DNA of 64,000 nucleotides, from positions 62,001 through 126,000 of the forward strand of contig NZ_JAHBBG010000001.1 of NCBI RefSeq assembly GCF_019331715.1, in the 5' to 3' direction. The position numbers and the translations under genes are program-made. The stretch's first letter is position 1. Each line of letters begins with the position of its first letter. A model generated the notes under the pieces. That model searched no databases. It was not told where the DNA came from and saw only the letters and a program-made list of their open reading frames with translations. This DNA comes from Bifidobacterium simiiventris. Its GTDB lineage: Bacteria > Actinomycetota > Actinomycetes > Actinomycetales > Bifidobacteriaceae. Positions 52,328 through 60,587 of this stretch are shown here, one piece after another.

Positions 52328-52539
52328 GATTCCTCTTGTGTGGTCGTTTTCTGGTTGTTGCGTATGCGCTTGTAGTTGCGGACCCATTTGTTGATCATCA
52401 GGGTGAGCGTGTTGCACAGGGTTTGTGCGCCGTCGTCGGATAGTCGGGTTACTGCGGAGTTGATGGTCAGGTTGATGGTGTCGCCGTCGCTGGTGGCCTC
52501 GCCGATCTGATGGTTGCCGTAGTGGATGGTGATTCTCAT
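52324..52539 (-). CDS. Hypothetical phage protein, 71 aa
   Basis: The N-terminal half is beta-like (MRITIHYGNHQIGEATSDGD), followed by a helical basic tail. It is coupled to the lipoprotein gene by a four-base overlap. No family recognised. Confidence 0.65.
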   Translation of the reverse strand: MRITIHYGNHQIGEATSDGDTINLTINSAVTRLSDDGAQTLCNTLTLMINKWVRNYKRIRNNQKTTTQEES

Positions 52540-52555
52540 GGCTCCTCCTTTCGGT

Positions 52556-52807
52556 TTATCGGTCGCCGTCTCGGTAGGGGTTGATGCCTTGGGCTTCCTT
52601 CATGCTGTCGAAGCGGCCGTAGCGTGCCTGCATGAGTTGTTTGCCTTCCTCGTAGGCCTGAATGGTTTCCTCGTTGGTGCGGGTGAACGGATAGGCGTTG
52701 TCGGCGATCGCGTTGACGTGCACGTTGGTGAAGCCTGCGGCTTCGAGGCGCTGCTGGATGGTGAGCATGCTGTGGGCCGGTGTTTGGGCGGTGAAGCTGA
52801 CCTGCAT
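52556..52807 (-). CDS. Hypothetical phage protein, 83 aa
   Basis: Begins MQVSFTAQTPAHSMLTIQQR with AAAGGA upstream; has a short beta-alpha-beta look (EAAGFTNVHVNAIADNAYPF). Start and previous stop share one base. No family recognised. Confidence 0.65.
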   Translation of the reverse strand: MQVSFTAQTPAHSMLTIQQRLEAAGFTNVHVNAIADNAYPFTRTNEETIQAYEEGKQLMQARYGRFDSMKEAQGINPYRDGDR

Positions 52808-53025
52808 CAATGCGTCCTTTCCTTGTTGGTGAGTTGTTTGGCGACGTGTTCGCCGAGCGGGGTGATCTGCCATCGGCCCCATGAGGCGTGTTCGATGTAG
52901 TCACGCTCTTCGAGGGCTTCGAAGGTGCGCCGTTGGTTGCGATCCTCCGGGTAGGCGCTGCCCCGCTCCCAGATGTCGAGCAGCAGGCCGCGCATGGCCG
53001 GCGTAAGCCGTATGCGATCGCTCAT
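52807..53025 (-). CDS. Small winged-helix-like protein, 72 aa
   Basis: MSDRIRLTPAMRGLLLDIWERG resembles the start of a winged helix, with EALEERDYIEHASWGRWQITPLGEHVA as second half and wing. It is probably DNA-binding. It overlaps the upstream gene by four bases. Confidence 0.65.
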   Translation of the reverse strand: MSDRIRLTPAMRGLLLDIWERGSAYPEDRNQRRTFEALEERDYIEHASWGRWQITPLGEHVAKQLTNKERTH

Positions 53026-53351
53026 GCCGTGGCCTCCATCCCGTTGATGATGTCCAAGGCGGTGGCGGCGAGACGCACCCACCAGTCGAATACCTTGTCG
53101 GCGATGGCTTTGCCGCTCTCGTAGACGATCGGGCAGTCACCCACCTCGTCGCGCAGTCGTATCGCGAGCCGTTCGGCCTCGTCCACCCCGGCCGGCTTGC
53201 GATTGATGGCCTGTTCGATCTGAACGGCGAGCGCGAGTGCAGCATCGTGACCTTGGGTGCATCCGATGACATAGGCTTCGGCGGGGCTGTCGTTGCCGAG
53301 GCCGGCGCCGGCGAGCGCGTTCAATGCCTGTTGGGTGATGTCAATGCTCAT
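53022..53351 (-). CDS. Hypothetical phage protein, 109 aa
   Basis: The protein is mostly helical (ALALAVQIEQAINRKPAGVDEAERLAIRLRDEVGDC). It is part of a run of small early genes joined by four-base overlaps. No family recognised. Confidence 0.65.
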   Translation of the reverse strand: MSIDITQQALNALAGAGLGNDSPAEAYVIGCTQGHDAALALAVQIEQAINRKPAGVDEAERLAIRLRDEVGDCPIVYESGKAIADKVFDWWVRLAATALDIINGMEATA

Positions 53352-53530
53352 GCGCGGGCCTTTCTGTGTTTGCGTTCGGCCTTCCACTTCGGGTGGTAGA
53401 GGAGGAACGCGGTGATCGTGCTCATTGGCTCCCAGAAGTCGCCCCATTGGTCGAGATGCCACCATTGCCCGCAGACGGGGCAGCGCCATACCGGATCGCA
53501 ACCAGTGGGCTTGCAATACTGACTACTCAT
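53348..53530 (-). CDS. Small zinc-ribbon protein, 60 aa
   Basis: CKPTGCDPVWRCPVCGQWWHL contains the cysteines of a zinc knuckle, followed by a basic C-terminus (KWKAERKHRKARA). The composition suggests nucleic-acid binding. Confidence 0.62.
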   Translation of the reverse strand: MSSQYCKPTGCDPVWRCPVCGQWWHLDQWGDFWEPMSTITAFLLYHPKWKAERKHRKARA

Positions 53531-53732
53531 CCCGGGCCTCCTCTAGGTCGCTGATATCCGTTTCGATGCCGCCGAGCACGAACACATTGCCCGCGAGCGC
53601 CTTGATGTCCTTCCGATCGACCTCGTACACGGCCGGCGGCGCGAGGGTTTCGCTTATCATGTCGAGAGCGCTCGCGAGCGCGGTTTCAAGCATGCTTTGG
53701 GTGAATATCTTCGCGGTCTTCCGCTCGTTCAT
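53523..53732 (-). CDS. Hypothetical phage protein, 69 aa
   Basis: A helical protein beginning MNERKTAKIFTQSMLETALA. It overlaps its neighbours by eight and four bases. No family recognised. Confidence 0.62.
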   Translation of the reverse strand: MNERKTAKIFTQSMLETALASALDMISETLAPPAVYEVDRKDIKALAGNVFVLGGIETDISDLEEARDE

Positions 53733-54037
53733 CGCATGGCCTCCTTACGCGCCGCGTCCAATGCGAGACAAGCGAGCTTGCGGTATTGGGCCTTCGCGTC
53801 CGGGTTCAACCCCGGCCACAACGGTCTGACCTCTTCCATGCTCATGCCCGTGGTGCCGGTGTAGACGGCGAGCGCAGCCGCGTCGATCTCGCGATCGGTG
53901 GGCGTGCGGTTCACGCCGGCCTTGTACGCCTTACGCGACGCGAGGCACTGACCCAACCGGGTGATGCCGGTGGGGCGCTCGCCGTTGTCGGGGTATGGGT
54001 AGCGTTCTTCGATCTCCTGGGTGATGATGCTGCTCAT
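53729..54037 (-). CDS. Hypothetical phage protein, 102 aa
   Basis: Reads MSSIITQEIEERYPYPDNGE and ends in a helical segment (KAQYRKLACLALDAARKEAMR). Proteins of this kind are common in actinophage early regions, but no function is known. Confidence 0.65.
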   Translation of the reverse strand: MSSIITQEIEERYPYPDNGERPTGITRLGQCLASRKAYKAGVNRTPTDREIDAAALAVYTGTTGMSMEEVRPLWPGLNPDAKAQYRKLACLALDAARKEAMR

Positions 54038-54297
54038 AGTGTTTGGTCTTTCGTGGTGAGGGGCTGGTATTCGAGGCTGTAGGGCGCGAGTTTGCTGCGG
54101 TGGTCGCGGTGGACGTGGACGATGCCGATGTCCCGCTCGTCGAACGTTTCGGCGCACTTGGGGCAGACATCGATTTCGATTTCACCGATCGGGCTCATAT
54201 TGTTGCTGTTGGCCGAATAGCCTGACAGGTGGAAGTGCAGGGCCTTGAATTTGCCGGTTTCGCTGCCGCATTGGTCGCAGTAGATGCGGGTGCTCAT
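54034..54297 (-). CDS. Zinc-binding protein with two CxxC pairs, 87 aa
   Basis: CDQCG and CPKCAE form a four-cysteine zinc site, with a His-rich stretch (HVHRDHRS) after it. It is probably a small nucleic-acid or protein-binding adaptor. Confidence 0.66.
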   Translation of the reverse strand: MSTRIYCDQCGSETGKFKALHFHLSGYSANSNNMSPIGEIEIDVCPKCAETFDERDIGIVHVHRDHRSKLAPYSLEYQPLTTKDQTL

Positions 54298-54671
54298 AGC
54301 TGTTTGTTCCTTTCACTGTCGATGACGGAGTCGAGGCAGAGCAGGGCGCTGTCCGGGTATCCTTGGCTGAGGCTTCTCCAGATTCCGGCTTCGACGTTGG
54401 TGATGCCGGTGTCGTCGGCGAGCGCGGTGAGGATTTTCTGTTGTTGTCGTGTCCATGCGATCTTTTCGCCGTAGTCGATGACGCGGCATAGGTACCATCG
54501 GGCTTTTTCGAGGTCTTCGACGGGTCGGCCCTTCGAGTGGTAGCGCCAGAGGTATTTGCAGCAGTTGCCGAGGCAGAAGCTCGTGTCTGCGGTCAGGTCG
54601 ATGCATTCCATGCCGGGGTGCGAGTCGGTGTAATGGCGGGGGCTGTTCACGGGGTCGTTGATCCAGCTCAT
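54294..54671 (-). CDS. DUF3310-type protein
   Basis: The 125-residue protein carries the DUF3310 pattern: NSPRHYTDSHPGMECIDLT, then FCLGNCCKYLWRY and a KARWYLCRVIDY helix. The family is widespread in phages, often near nucleotide-metabolism genes, and its function is unproven. Confidence 0.85.
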   Translation of the reverse strand: MSWINDPVNSPRHYTDSHPGMECIDLTADTSFCLGNCCKYLWRYHSKGRPVEDLEKARWYLCRVIDYGEKIAWTRQQQKILTALADDTGITNVEAGIWRSLSQGYPDSALLCLDSVIDSERNKQL

Positions 54672-55318
54672 GATTCGGTTTCCTCTCGTACGATGCGCAG
54701 CAGGTCGAGGTAGGCGGCGTAGTCGTTGCGGTCTCGGGTGATGCAGTCGGTGACGCGGTGGGTGCCCGTGTGGCCTTTGTAGGGGTTGACGTCCAGTGCG
54801 GTGTCCGCGAGGCGGAATGTGCTGAGGTCGAGTTTCCTGTGGTTGGTGAGTTCCCTGAGGTAGTCGGGGTGGATGTATCCGGCGAGTTGGTTGGTGAGCA
54901 GGTCGATGTCGTAGTCCACGTTGGTGCCGGCCGGGTGGAGTTCGTATCGGGCGGCCTGATCCGAGAGGAATTCGGACAGGTCGAGCGCGGTCTGCCGGTA
55001 GCCGGCCGCATGGGGGTCGAGGTCCATGACGGTGTCCAGCAGGTGGTTGTCCAGGTGCATGCGCAATACCTTGGGGTCGAGGTCGTAGAGGCTGAGCGTG
55101 TCGGGGCGTACCGGGCGGACGAACCGGTCGTGTTCGGTCGCGCCGTCCATGCCGGTGACGACCATGCCGATCTCCAACAGCTTGGACTTGGTGCGGCTGA
55201 TGCCGGTGGTCTCCACGTCGACCCACAGGAGCATGTGGGGCTTCTCGGGCGGCCGGGGCGGGTCGAGCGGGATCGGCTGGCCGCCGACGGTGAGCGTGTG
55301 AGTGGTGTTAGCGTTCAT
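54668..55318 (-). CDS. DEDDh 3'-5' exonuclease (DnaQ/oligoribonuclease-like)
   Basis: The 216-residue protein has Exo I WVDVETTGI with the Asp-Glu pair, Exo II GTNVDYDIDLL with Asp, and Exo III HRVTDCITRD with His and Asp. This completes the DEDDh set. It could degrade short RNA or DNA to recycle nucleotides or proofread phage replication. Confidence 0.88.
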   Translation of the reverse strand: MNANTTHTLTVGGQPIPLDPPRPPEKPHMLLWVDVETTGISRTKSKLLEIGMVVTGMDGATEHDRFVRPVRPDTLSLYDLDPKVLRMHLDNHLLDTVMDLDPHAAGYRQTALDLSEFLSDQAARYELHPAGTNVDYDIDLLTNQLAGYIHPDYLRELTNHRKLDLSTFRLADTALDVNPYKGHTGTHRVTDCITRDRNDYAAYLDLLRIVREETES

Positions 55319-55731
55319 GATTGGGTTCCTTTCAGATGGTGGATGTCGGGGATGTAGCTCGGCATGCCTTCCGGCGGTGGGACGGGATGGCGTCGGCCGT
55401 CGTCGTCGAGCTGCTGCCAGCCGTGGCGGGGATAGTAGACGGGCGTGGTGGTGGGGTCTTGCCATGAGTGGACGAGGTAGCCGAGCTGGTAGGCGGTCTG
55501 GCCTGCTTGGTCGTGTACCCAGCCGTGGCAGCCGTCCGAGCCGCTGCCGCACAGGGGCAGCAGGTTGCCGGCTTGGTGCAGGCCGGTGTATCCGTGGCCT
55601 TGGCTTCGTTTGAGCCGGTGGTGGATGCTGTGCCCGCTCCAGTGCGTGTCGATGTTTCGGCCGCAGATGGCGCATTTCCAGCCGTCTCGGCCGAGCACTT
55701 GCCGGCGGGTTTCGGGTGTCGGCCCGCTCAT
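55315..55731 (-). CDS. HNH endonuclease (early region)
   Basis: The 138-residue protein has CAICG zinc-type cysteines and the HNH core HSIHHRLKRSQGHGYTGLHQAGNLLPLCG with a later C-H pair. It differs from the terminase-linked HNH at 48951 and may be a homing-like or recombination nuclease. Confidence 0.88.
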   Translation of the reverse strand: MSGPTPETRRQVLGRDGWKCAICGRNIDTHWSGHSIHHRLKRSQGHGYTGLHQAGNLLPLCGSGSDGCHGWVHDQAGQTAYQLGYLVHSWQDPTTTPVYYPRHGWQQLDDDGRRHPVPPPEGMPSYIPDIHHLKGTQS

Positions 55732-56723
55732 GATGGCCTTCCTTTCCTTGTGAGTTCCTTGACGACCCTTTCGGCCGCCTGTTCGGGGTCTCCCCCGGCT
55801 TTGACGTTGGCCCAGAACGTTCCGACTATCGATCCCTCGAAGCTGCCTTCGGGCACTTGGCTGAGGATGTGTTCTTGAAGCCATTGCTCGTCGCAGATGC
55901 CCCATGTGTATCGAGGTTTGGCCGGTTTGGGCAGCCAGTCGAGGTAGCCGCCTTCTTCGAGCCATCTGCCCATGCCCTTGACGAACCGGTCATCGGCGTC
56001 GCCGTCTCGGACGGCTTTCTGGTAGCGCTCGACGGCGGCTAGGAGCGCTTCGGGTGTGGCCTGTGACGTCACGGCCGTACCGTCGGTGACGGCCTGCCAT
56101 GCGATCCGGGCACGGTCGGGCGATCCGGTGTGCTTCGGGTACAGGCTCCACGCCGTGGCGAACGGGTCGAGCATCGCCCGGGCCTCGATTTCGGCGATCG
56201 ACACGGTTTGCTTCGATCCCGGCCCGGAGGGGTCAGGGGAGGTTAATGGATCGGATAGGTTAGGTATGGTTCCCTTTGCTTCAAGCAACCGCGAAGCATT
56301 TGCTTCCGTTTTGCTTGAAGCACTTGCTTCACCGTCAACGTCGTGCGGGGCAGTGGCGTTTGCTTCGGCCTTGCTTCGTCGTGCGCGGCCGCTGGCCTTG
56401 CCGCCCTTGCGTCCGGCCTCGCTACGTTTGCCGCTCAGGTCGGCACCGCCGGCGAACTTGCACAGGTTCGCGGCCTGCACGATCGCGTACACGCCGGTAT
56501 CGGTCTGCACGAACAGGCCGGCCGCGACGCATTCGGCCACGAGCCTCGGGGTGCCGCCGAGCTTGCGCAGGCGGCGCATGTCGAAGGTGCCGTCATAGTC
56601 CTTGTCGCGCATCTGCCGGCCGACGTAGCTGCCGGCCTTGACCCACAGGCCGAGCGCGGCGAGGGGCACGTCTTCGGTCTGCGGCGCGTCGTACACGCCG
56701 TCGTCAACCATGAACCAAGTCAT
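55728..56723 (-). CDS. Phage replication initiator/helicase-loader-like protein
   Basis: The 331-residue protein has an N-terminal winged-helix region (ALGLWVKAGSYVGRQ...LRKLGGTPRLVAECVAAGLF). A basic Lys/Arg/Ala linker follows, then a C-terminal helical domain with FATAWSLYPKHTGSPDRARIAW and FVKGMGRWLEEGGYLDWLP, as seen in DnaD-like replisome organisers of actinophages. Its place beside SSB supports a replication role. Confidence 0.75.
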   Translation of the reverse strand: MTWFMVDDGVYDAPQTEDVPLAALGLWVKAGSYVGRQMRDKDYDGTFDMRRLRKLGGTPRLVAECVAAGLFVQTDTGVYAIVQAANLCKFAGGADLSGKRSEAGRKGGKASGRARRSKAEANATAPHDVDGEASASSKTEANASRLLEAKGTIPNLSDPLTSPDPSGPGSKQTVSIAEIEARAMLDPFATAWSLYPKHTGSPDRARIAWQAVTDGTAVTSQATPEALLAAVERYQKAVRDGDADDRFVKGMGRWLEEGGYLDWLPKPAKPRYTWGICDEQWLQEHILSQVPEGSFEGSIVGTFWANVKAGGDPEQAAERVVKELTRKGRPS

Positions 56724-56747
56724 AGGGAACCTCTCTCAATGTGATGG

Positions 56748-57161
56748 TTATTCGATCTCGCCGCTGTCCGGGTCGACGGCCTCCCCGCCGTCTTCGCCGT
56801 CATCGGTGGTGGGCAGCCCGTGGAACGGGTCGAACGATCGTTCGAGGTCGTCGCGCATGATCCGCCGGCGCGTGTCGGTCGGGTAGGTCATCAGGTCGTC
56901 CATGAGCGTGGCCTCGTCGATGATGTGCTGCGCGGCGGCGTCCGCGTCGTACAATGCTTCGACGTAGGGGCTGATGCCCTTGTACTTCTCGATGTATTCG
57001 GCCTTGTCTTCGTATTCCAAGAGGCGTGCGGCCTTGACGCGGAACGCGCTCGCGGCCTTCTTGATCGCGCCGGCGGCGGCCGACAGGGGTAGGAGCTGCA
57101 ACGGGGTGATCTCGTCGGGTATGAGCGAGTCCTGTATCCCCTTGTCCTTCTTTTTCGACAT
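56748..57161 (-). CDS. Hypothetical early protein, 137 aa
   Basis: Begins MSKKKDKGIQDSLIPDEITP, is helical through the middle and has an acidic C-terminal tail. It lies between the SSB and the replication initiator genes and may help replication. No family recognised. Confidence 0.68.
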   Translation of the reverse strand: MSKKKDKGIQDSLIPDEITPLQLLPLSAAAGAIKKAASAFRVKAARLLEYEDKAEYIEKYKGISPYVEALYDADAAAQHIIDEATLMDDLMTYPTDTRRRIMRDDLERSFDPFHGLPTTDDGEDGGEAVDPDSGEIE

Positions 57162-57174
57162 GAGAGCGTCCTTT

Positions 57175-57723
57175 CTAGAATTCCGGTTCGCCCGCCGGAT
57201 CGGCCGGGGCGAATGAGTCCGACGTGTAGCCACTGCCGCCGTTGGCCCACGGATCGGAAGCCGGCGGCTGAGTCGGTGCGGCTGCCGGCCTTGGTGCTGC
57301 TGGCGGGTTGCCGGCGGGGTTGCCGTAGGTGGTGCCGCCCGAATACCCGCCGTTATTGCCAGTGAGCCTTGTGACCTGCGCGGTCGCGTACCGGAGGCTG
57401 GGGCCGATCTCGTCCACGGTCAGCTCCATGACGGTGCGGTTCGTGCCGTCCTGAGCCTGATAGGAGCGTTGCGAGAGCCGGCCTTGGGCGATGACGTGCA
57501 TGCCCTTGGTCAGGGTCTTCGCGCAATGGTCGGCCAAATCTCGCCATGCCGAGCAGCGCATGAACAGGGCCGGCCCGTCCTCCCACTGGTTCGATTGGCG
57601 GTTCCAGTTACGGGGCGTCGAGGCGATCGTGAAGTTCGCTACCGGGGTGCCGTTGCCGGTGGCGCGTATCTCGGGGTCGGCGGTGAGGTTGCCGACGATC
57701 GTGAGCAGGGTTTCGCCGGTCAC
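57175..57723 (-). CDS. ssb: Single-stranded DNA-binding protein
   Basis: The 182-residue protein has an OB fold: LTIVGNLTADPEIRATGNGTPVANFTIAST, then FMRCSAWRDLADHCAKTLTKGMHVIAQGRL. A Gly/Pro-rich linker ends in an acidic-hydrophobic tip (AGEPEF) instead of the usual DDDIPF. GTG start at 57723 shares one base with the upstream stop. It coats ssDNA during phage replication. Confidence 0.94.
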   Translation of the reverse strand: MTGETLLTIVGNLTADPEIRATGNGTPVANFTIASTPRNWNRQSNQWEDGPALFMRCSAWRDLADHCAKTLTKGMHVIAQGRLSQRSYQAQDGTNRTVMELTVDEIGPSLRYATAQVTRLTGNNGGYSGGTTYGNPAGNPPAAPRPAAAPTQPPASDPWANGGSGYTSDSFAPADPAGEPEF

Positions 57724-58232
57724 TAGTCCTCGTCCTCCAAGTCGGCGACCGCTTCGGCGATGGCGTTGGCGATCCGGTGCGCGTTGTCGGCGGCTTCGTT
57801 CGCCTGCCTCCATGCCGTCTCGTTGCGGCGGTTGTGGCAGTGCAGGGCGAGGTCGGAGAGCGCCGCATAGGCCGCGTCGGCCACGTCGCGCATGTGCCGC
57901 AGTTCGGCAAGCTCGGCGGCGGTGTCCTCCTCGTCGTTCTCTTCCCTGTAGTCTTCGTCGTGGTCCTCGGTGACGCGGCCCAACGGCGTGCCCTTGAACA
58001 TCTCTTCGAGGAAGTCGGACACGACGGCCGGATTGGGCGTGACGTATATGCCGGCCTTGGCCGACTTGCACAGTTCCACGCCGGCGTCCCTGAGCGCGTC
58101 TTCGAGCGAGTCCTTCACGTTGGCGATGTCGTCCGCGTCCTTCTCGGTGTAGCCGAGCAGCCGGCCGGCGAGGCTCCTCGCCAAGCGTTCCTCAAGCGAC
58201 ATATCGGTTTTGTTGGTGGTGGTGTCGGTCAT
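57723..58232 (-). CDS. Acidic hypothetical phage protein, 169 aa
   Basis: Strongly acidic middle (TEDHDEDYREENDEEDTAAEL) and helical C-terminus. AAAGGA lies eight bases before the ATG. It precedes ssb with a one-base overlap. No family recognised. Confidence 0.7.
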   Translation of the reverse strand: MTDTTTNKTDMSLEERLARSLAGRLLGYTEKDADDIANVKDSLEDALRDAGVELCKSAKAGIYVTPNPAVVSDFLEEMFKGTPLGRVTEDHDEDYREENDEEDTAAELAELRHMRDVADAAYAALSDLALHCHNRRNETAWRQANEAADNAHRIANAIAEAVADLEDED

Positions 58233-58507
58233 TTCATGGTTCCTTTCATCCGGTAGTCGGGTTTGGTCTTCCACATCAGCCGCGCGGACACCGTGCGGTG
58301 TTCGCGGTCGACGATTATGTCGCCGAATCGTGGGGGCAGGAGGGTGCGGTTCCATTCGGGGTTGCGGTTGAGCGTGATGATCGTGTCGAGCAGCTCGTCG
58401 AGGAGCCGGCCGGCGTCCATGGCCAGTCCGTCCGCGGTGAGGGGCCATTCGAAGACGCTCACGCCCTCGTCGCGGTGCGTGTCGTCGCCTGTGGTCTGTT
58501 GCGTCAT
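58229..58507 (-). CDS. Hypothetical phage protein, 92 aa
   Basis: Reads GVSVFEWPLTADGLAMDAGR in its first half and ends with a beta-like basic segment. AAAGGA precedes the ATG; it overlaps the next gene by four bases. No family recognised. Confidence 0.68.
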   Translation of the reverse strand: MTQQTTGDDTHRDEGVSVFEWPLTADGLAMDAGRLLDELLDTIITLNRNPEWNRTLLPPRFGDIIVDREHRTVSARLMWKTKPDYRMKGTMK

Positions 58508-58666
58508 GATGTGGTGTCCTTTCATGGGTTGGTGCGGCCGCGCTGGATGCGGTCGGCGGCCCCGCAGAGTGGCGGGGTCTCGCGCGTCCATCGTTCCCGT
58601 GCGACGTGTATGGCTGTCCTGTCCGGGTTGTTTCGCGTCGCGGGGCGGCGTTGACGCGGCCGCTCG

Positions 58667-58752
58667 TGGACGGTCGTGGAATCGAACCACGTCCCGACGG
58701 TTGCCGACGCCATGTGCGCGTCGATCTTGGCCGGGGGCTAACCTGCCCGCCC
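58667..58752 (-). tRNA. Degenerate class II tRNA-like gene
   Basis: The T-arm CGTGG-TTCGATT-CCACG is perfect. GGGCGGG pairs with the 3' strand ACCGTCC at six of seven positions (one wobble). The anticodon stem GACGC/GCGTC is perfect around GCACATG, which lacks U33 and would show ACA. A 14-base variable region makes it 86 nt long, as in class II tRNAs. There is no encoded CCA. It is probably a decayed phage tRNA. It explains most of the 390-bp gap between 58508 and 58896. Confidence 0.42.
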
Positions 58753-58896
58753 AGGCCACGCGCCGCCGGATTGTGGGGAGTTGGCGGCGCGTGGGGTTTG
58801 AGAGAGGTGGTGTTAACGACTGTCCTTGTCGCCGCCCGCCAGATTGGAAGGGGATGCAATGATGGCGGGCAAGCCTTTAGATGGACGGCATGACGT

Positions 58897-59085
58897 TCAT
58901 CGCCTCTCGCCCGTCTCTTCGACCACGTCGACCATGAGCAGCGGCGCGATCATGAACGCCCACATGGCGGCCAAGCCGTTGCCGAGCGGGTGCGCGCACG
59001 CGTCGTGCGACAGCAGCCACACGACGCAGCACAGGACGGAGACCACGAGCAGCATGCCGATCGTGTACGGGTAGCGTTTGAACAT
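58897..59085 (-). CDS. Small membrane protein, 62 aa
   Basis: Two hydrophobic segments (TIGMLLVVSVLCCVVWLLS and GLAAMWAFMIAPLLMVDVV). AAGGAGG lies five bases before the second of two adjacent ATGs. Function unknown. Confidence 0.68.
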   Translation of the reverse strand: MFKRYPYTIGMLLVVSVLCCVVWLLSHDACAHPLGNGLAAMWAFMIAPLLMVDVVEETGERR

Positions 59086-59191
59086 CATGCCCTCCTTCGG
59101 GCCGGACAGGTGCAGGTCCTTTCCCTGCCGCCGGTAGGCTTGAAGGTGCCGACCGAAACAATCCGCACGACGGCGGGGAAAGGAAGAATCG

Positions 59192-59803
59192 ATGGGTTGC
59201 GTGTGGGACTGGTTGCAGAATCTCGTGAACATACTGGCCGTTCCGACGTTTCTGATGCTGATATGGCAGGTATGGCGTAACGAGGGGCAGCAGCCCGTGG
59301 AGTCCCTCAGCATTCGCGTGCGCCGCGACGGTGACGGCGGCGTCGTTTCCGCGTCCACGGCCGACGGGTACATGCTGCACTATGCGACGTTGGAACCGTT
59401 GTCGGGATGCGAAGGCGTGTTCGATCCCGGACTGTCCCGCACGGCGAACCGTGTGGACGACGATCCCGGGGATTTCGGCCTTCGCGTCCGGCAGACCGGC
59501 AACGAATGCGTGGTTCTGCTGGAATGGCTGAGCCCGACGATGCTGCGGCGACGCCCGAAGGCGTATGCGAGACGCATCACGTTCGACCTGCGCAAGCGTC
59601 CCGTACCTGTGCGTGCCGAGCGTTGGCAGTGGCACTGGTACGCTCCGGCAGCTCGTCTATGGGGAAGGCTTCCCGGTATGAGGAGGTCAATACGTCTCGG
59701 GCGCTGGCGTCCGATAGATGAACCGTGGTGGAAATCGTCGCTGCCAGAAAGCGAGCTCCCGAAACAGGGTCTCGGTACGTTGCGGGATCGAATTCAACGC
59801 TGA
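59192..59803 (+). CDS. Membrane-anchored protein on the plus strand, 203 aa
   Basis: One N-terminal membrane helix (LVNILAVPTFLMLIWQVW) is followed by a beta-rich cytoplasmic domain and a basic, Trp-rich C-terminus. AAAGGA lies seven bases upstream of the ATG. It runs against all neighbours and its last 227 bp overlap the 3' end of a minus-strand gene. It could be a lysogeny-expressed accessory gene; no family recognised. Confidence 0.68.
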   Translation: MGCVWDWLQNLVNILAVPTFLMLIWQVWRNEGQQPVESLSIRVRRDGDGGVVSASTADGYMLHYATLEPLSGCEGVFDPGLSRTANRVDDDPGDFGLRVRQTGNECVVLLEWLSPTMLRRRPKAYARRITFDLRKRPVPVRAERWQWHWYAPAARLWGRLPGMRRSIRLGRWRPIDEPWWKSSLPESELPKQGLGTLRDRIQR

Positions 59804-60005
59804 CCGTCGGCCACGGGAGGTTCCTATCCCGGCGATGCGGGATCGCATAGAGCACGTCGGAGAGCGCGAACAGCAGGGACAGCACGCCGTACAGGCCCAT
59901 GCGGGCGTCCCTGTGCATGACGGCCAACGCCACCATCGAAACGCCACAGAGAAGCAGCACACCGGCACCGGCAATGAGGATGCGGCGCATCAGCTTGTCG
60001 CTCAT
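59577..60005 (-). CDS. Two-helix membrane protein, 142 aa
   Basis: MSDKLMRRILIAGAGVLLLC starts two membrane segments, followed by a soluble domain. The ATG overlaps the upstream stop codon as ATGA, so it is coupled to the gene before it. Its 3' part lies antisense to the plus-strand gene at 59192-59803, which makes the true C-terminus less sure. Confidence 0.6.
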   Translation of the reverse strand: MSDKLMRRILIAGAGVLLLCGVSMVALAVMHRDARMGLYGVLSLLFALSDVLYAIPHRRDRNLPWPTVSVEFDPATYRDPVSGARFLAATISTTVHLSDASARDVLTSSYREAFPIDELPERTSATANARHAQVRDACAGRT

Positions 60006-60205
60006 GCTCCCACCCCCGCTTCGGCGAGTTCCTGCGCGATCCATATGAATACGCCGAACAGCCAGAGGAGTATTAACAGCAGGAACGGGATGAAGCCGAT
60101 GAACGGGTGGTCGTTGTCAAGACCCCACGCGATACCGCCGATGCACAGGGCGATGTACAGGATGACGCCGGCGATGACGAGGCCGGCATACACGTAGGCC
60201 ATCAT
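60002..60205 (-). CDS. Small membrane protein, 67 aa
   Basis: Two long hydrophobic stretches (VYAGLVIAGVILYIALCIGG and FIPFLLLILLWLFGVFIWIA). GGAGGA lies seven bases before the ATG. Function unknown; it is one of three small membrane proteins in a row. Confidence 0.7.
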   Translation of the reverse strand: MMAYVYAGLVIAGVILYIALCIGGIAWGLDNDHPFIGFIPFLLLILLWLFGVFIWIAQELAEAGVGA

Positions 60206-60321
60206 GGCTGTTCCTCCATGCTTCTGATCCAGCGGCCCATCGCCGCGCGGGCGACCATGCGTTTGGTCGATGACAGGCCGTAGCGGGTGACGGCGAAGGA
60301 CTGGATGGTGCGGCGGCTCAT
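60202..60321 (-). CDS. Very small basic protein, 39 aa
   Basis: Reads MSRRTIQSFAVTRYGLSSTK and is strongly basic. Both ends overlap neighbours by four bases, which supports translation. Function unknown. Confidence 0.5.
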   Translation of the reverse strand: MSRRTIQSFAVTRYGLSSTKRMVARAAMGRWIRSMEEQP

Positions 60322-60587
60322 TGTCCGGCCTCCCGCACGGGGTCGCCGGCGGCGGCGCGATGGCGTCGGCGGCGCGTGCCGGCCTGTCCGCCGGTGCGTA
60401 TTTCGATGATGCGCTGGTCGAGGTTGTCGATGTCCTCGACGCGGTACATGACCCGGCCGGCGGGCTTGCACATGCGGATCACGCCCTCGCGGCCGAGCTT
60501 GCGCAGCACGCCATCGCTCATGCCGCCGAGCATCTGCCGGGCTTCGGTCGCCTGCACCCATCTGGGCGCATAGTCCACGCCGCTCAT
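60318..60587 (-). CDS. Excisionase-like HTH protein, 89 aa
   Basis: A helix-turn-helix with wing (WVQATEARQMLGGMSDGVLRK, then VMYRVEDIDNLDQRI) and a very basic tail. Such proteins are typical Xis or early regulators. AAAGGGG lies six bases upstream of the ATG. Confidence 0.72.
   Translation of the reverse strand: MSGVDYAPRWVQATEARQMLGGMSDGVLRKLGREGVIRMCKPAGRVMYRVEDIDNLDQRIIEIRTGGQAGTRRRRHRAAAGDPVREAGQ

Noticed and set aside
58606..58893. Plus-strand ORF of 95 codons
   Set aside because: It contains GRGIEPRPDG, the usual false translation of the antisense strand of a tRNA, and lies over the tRNA-like gene.
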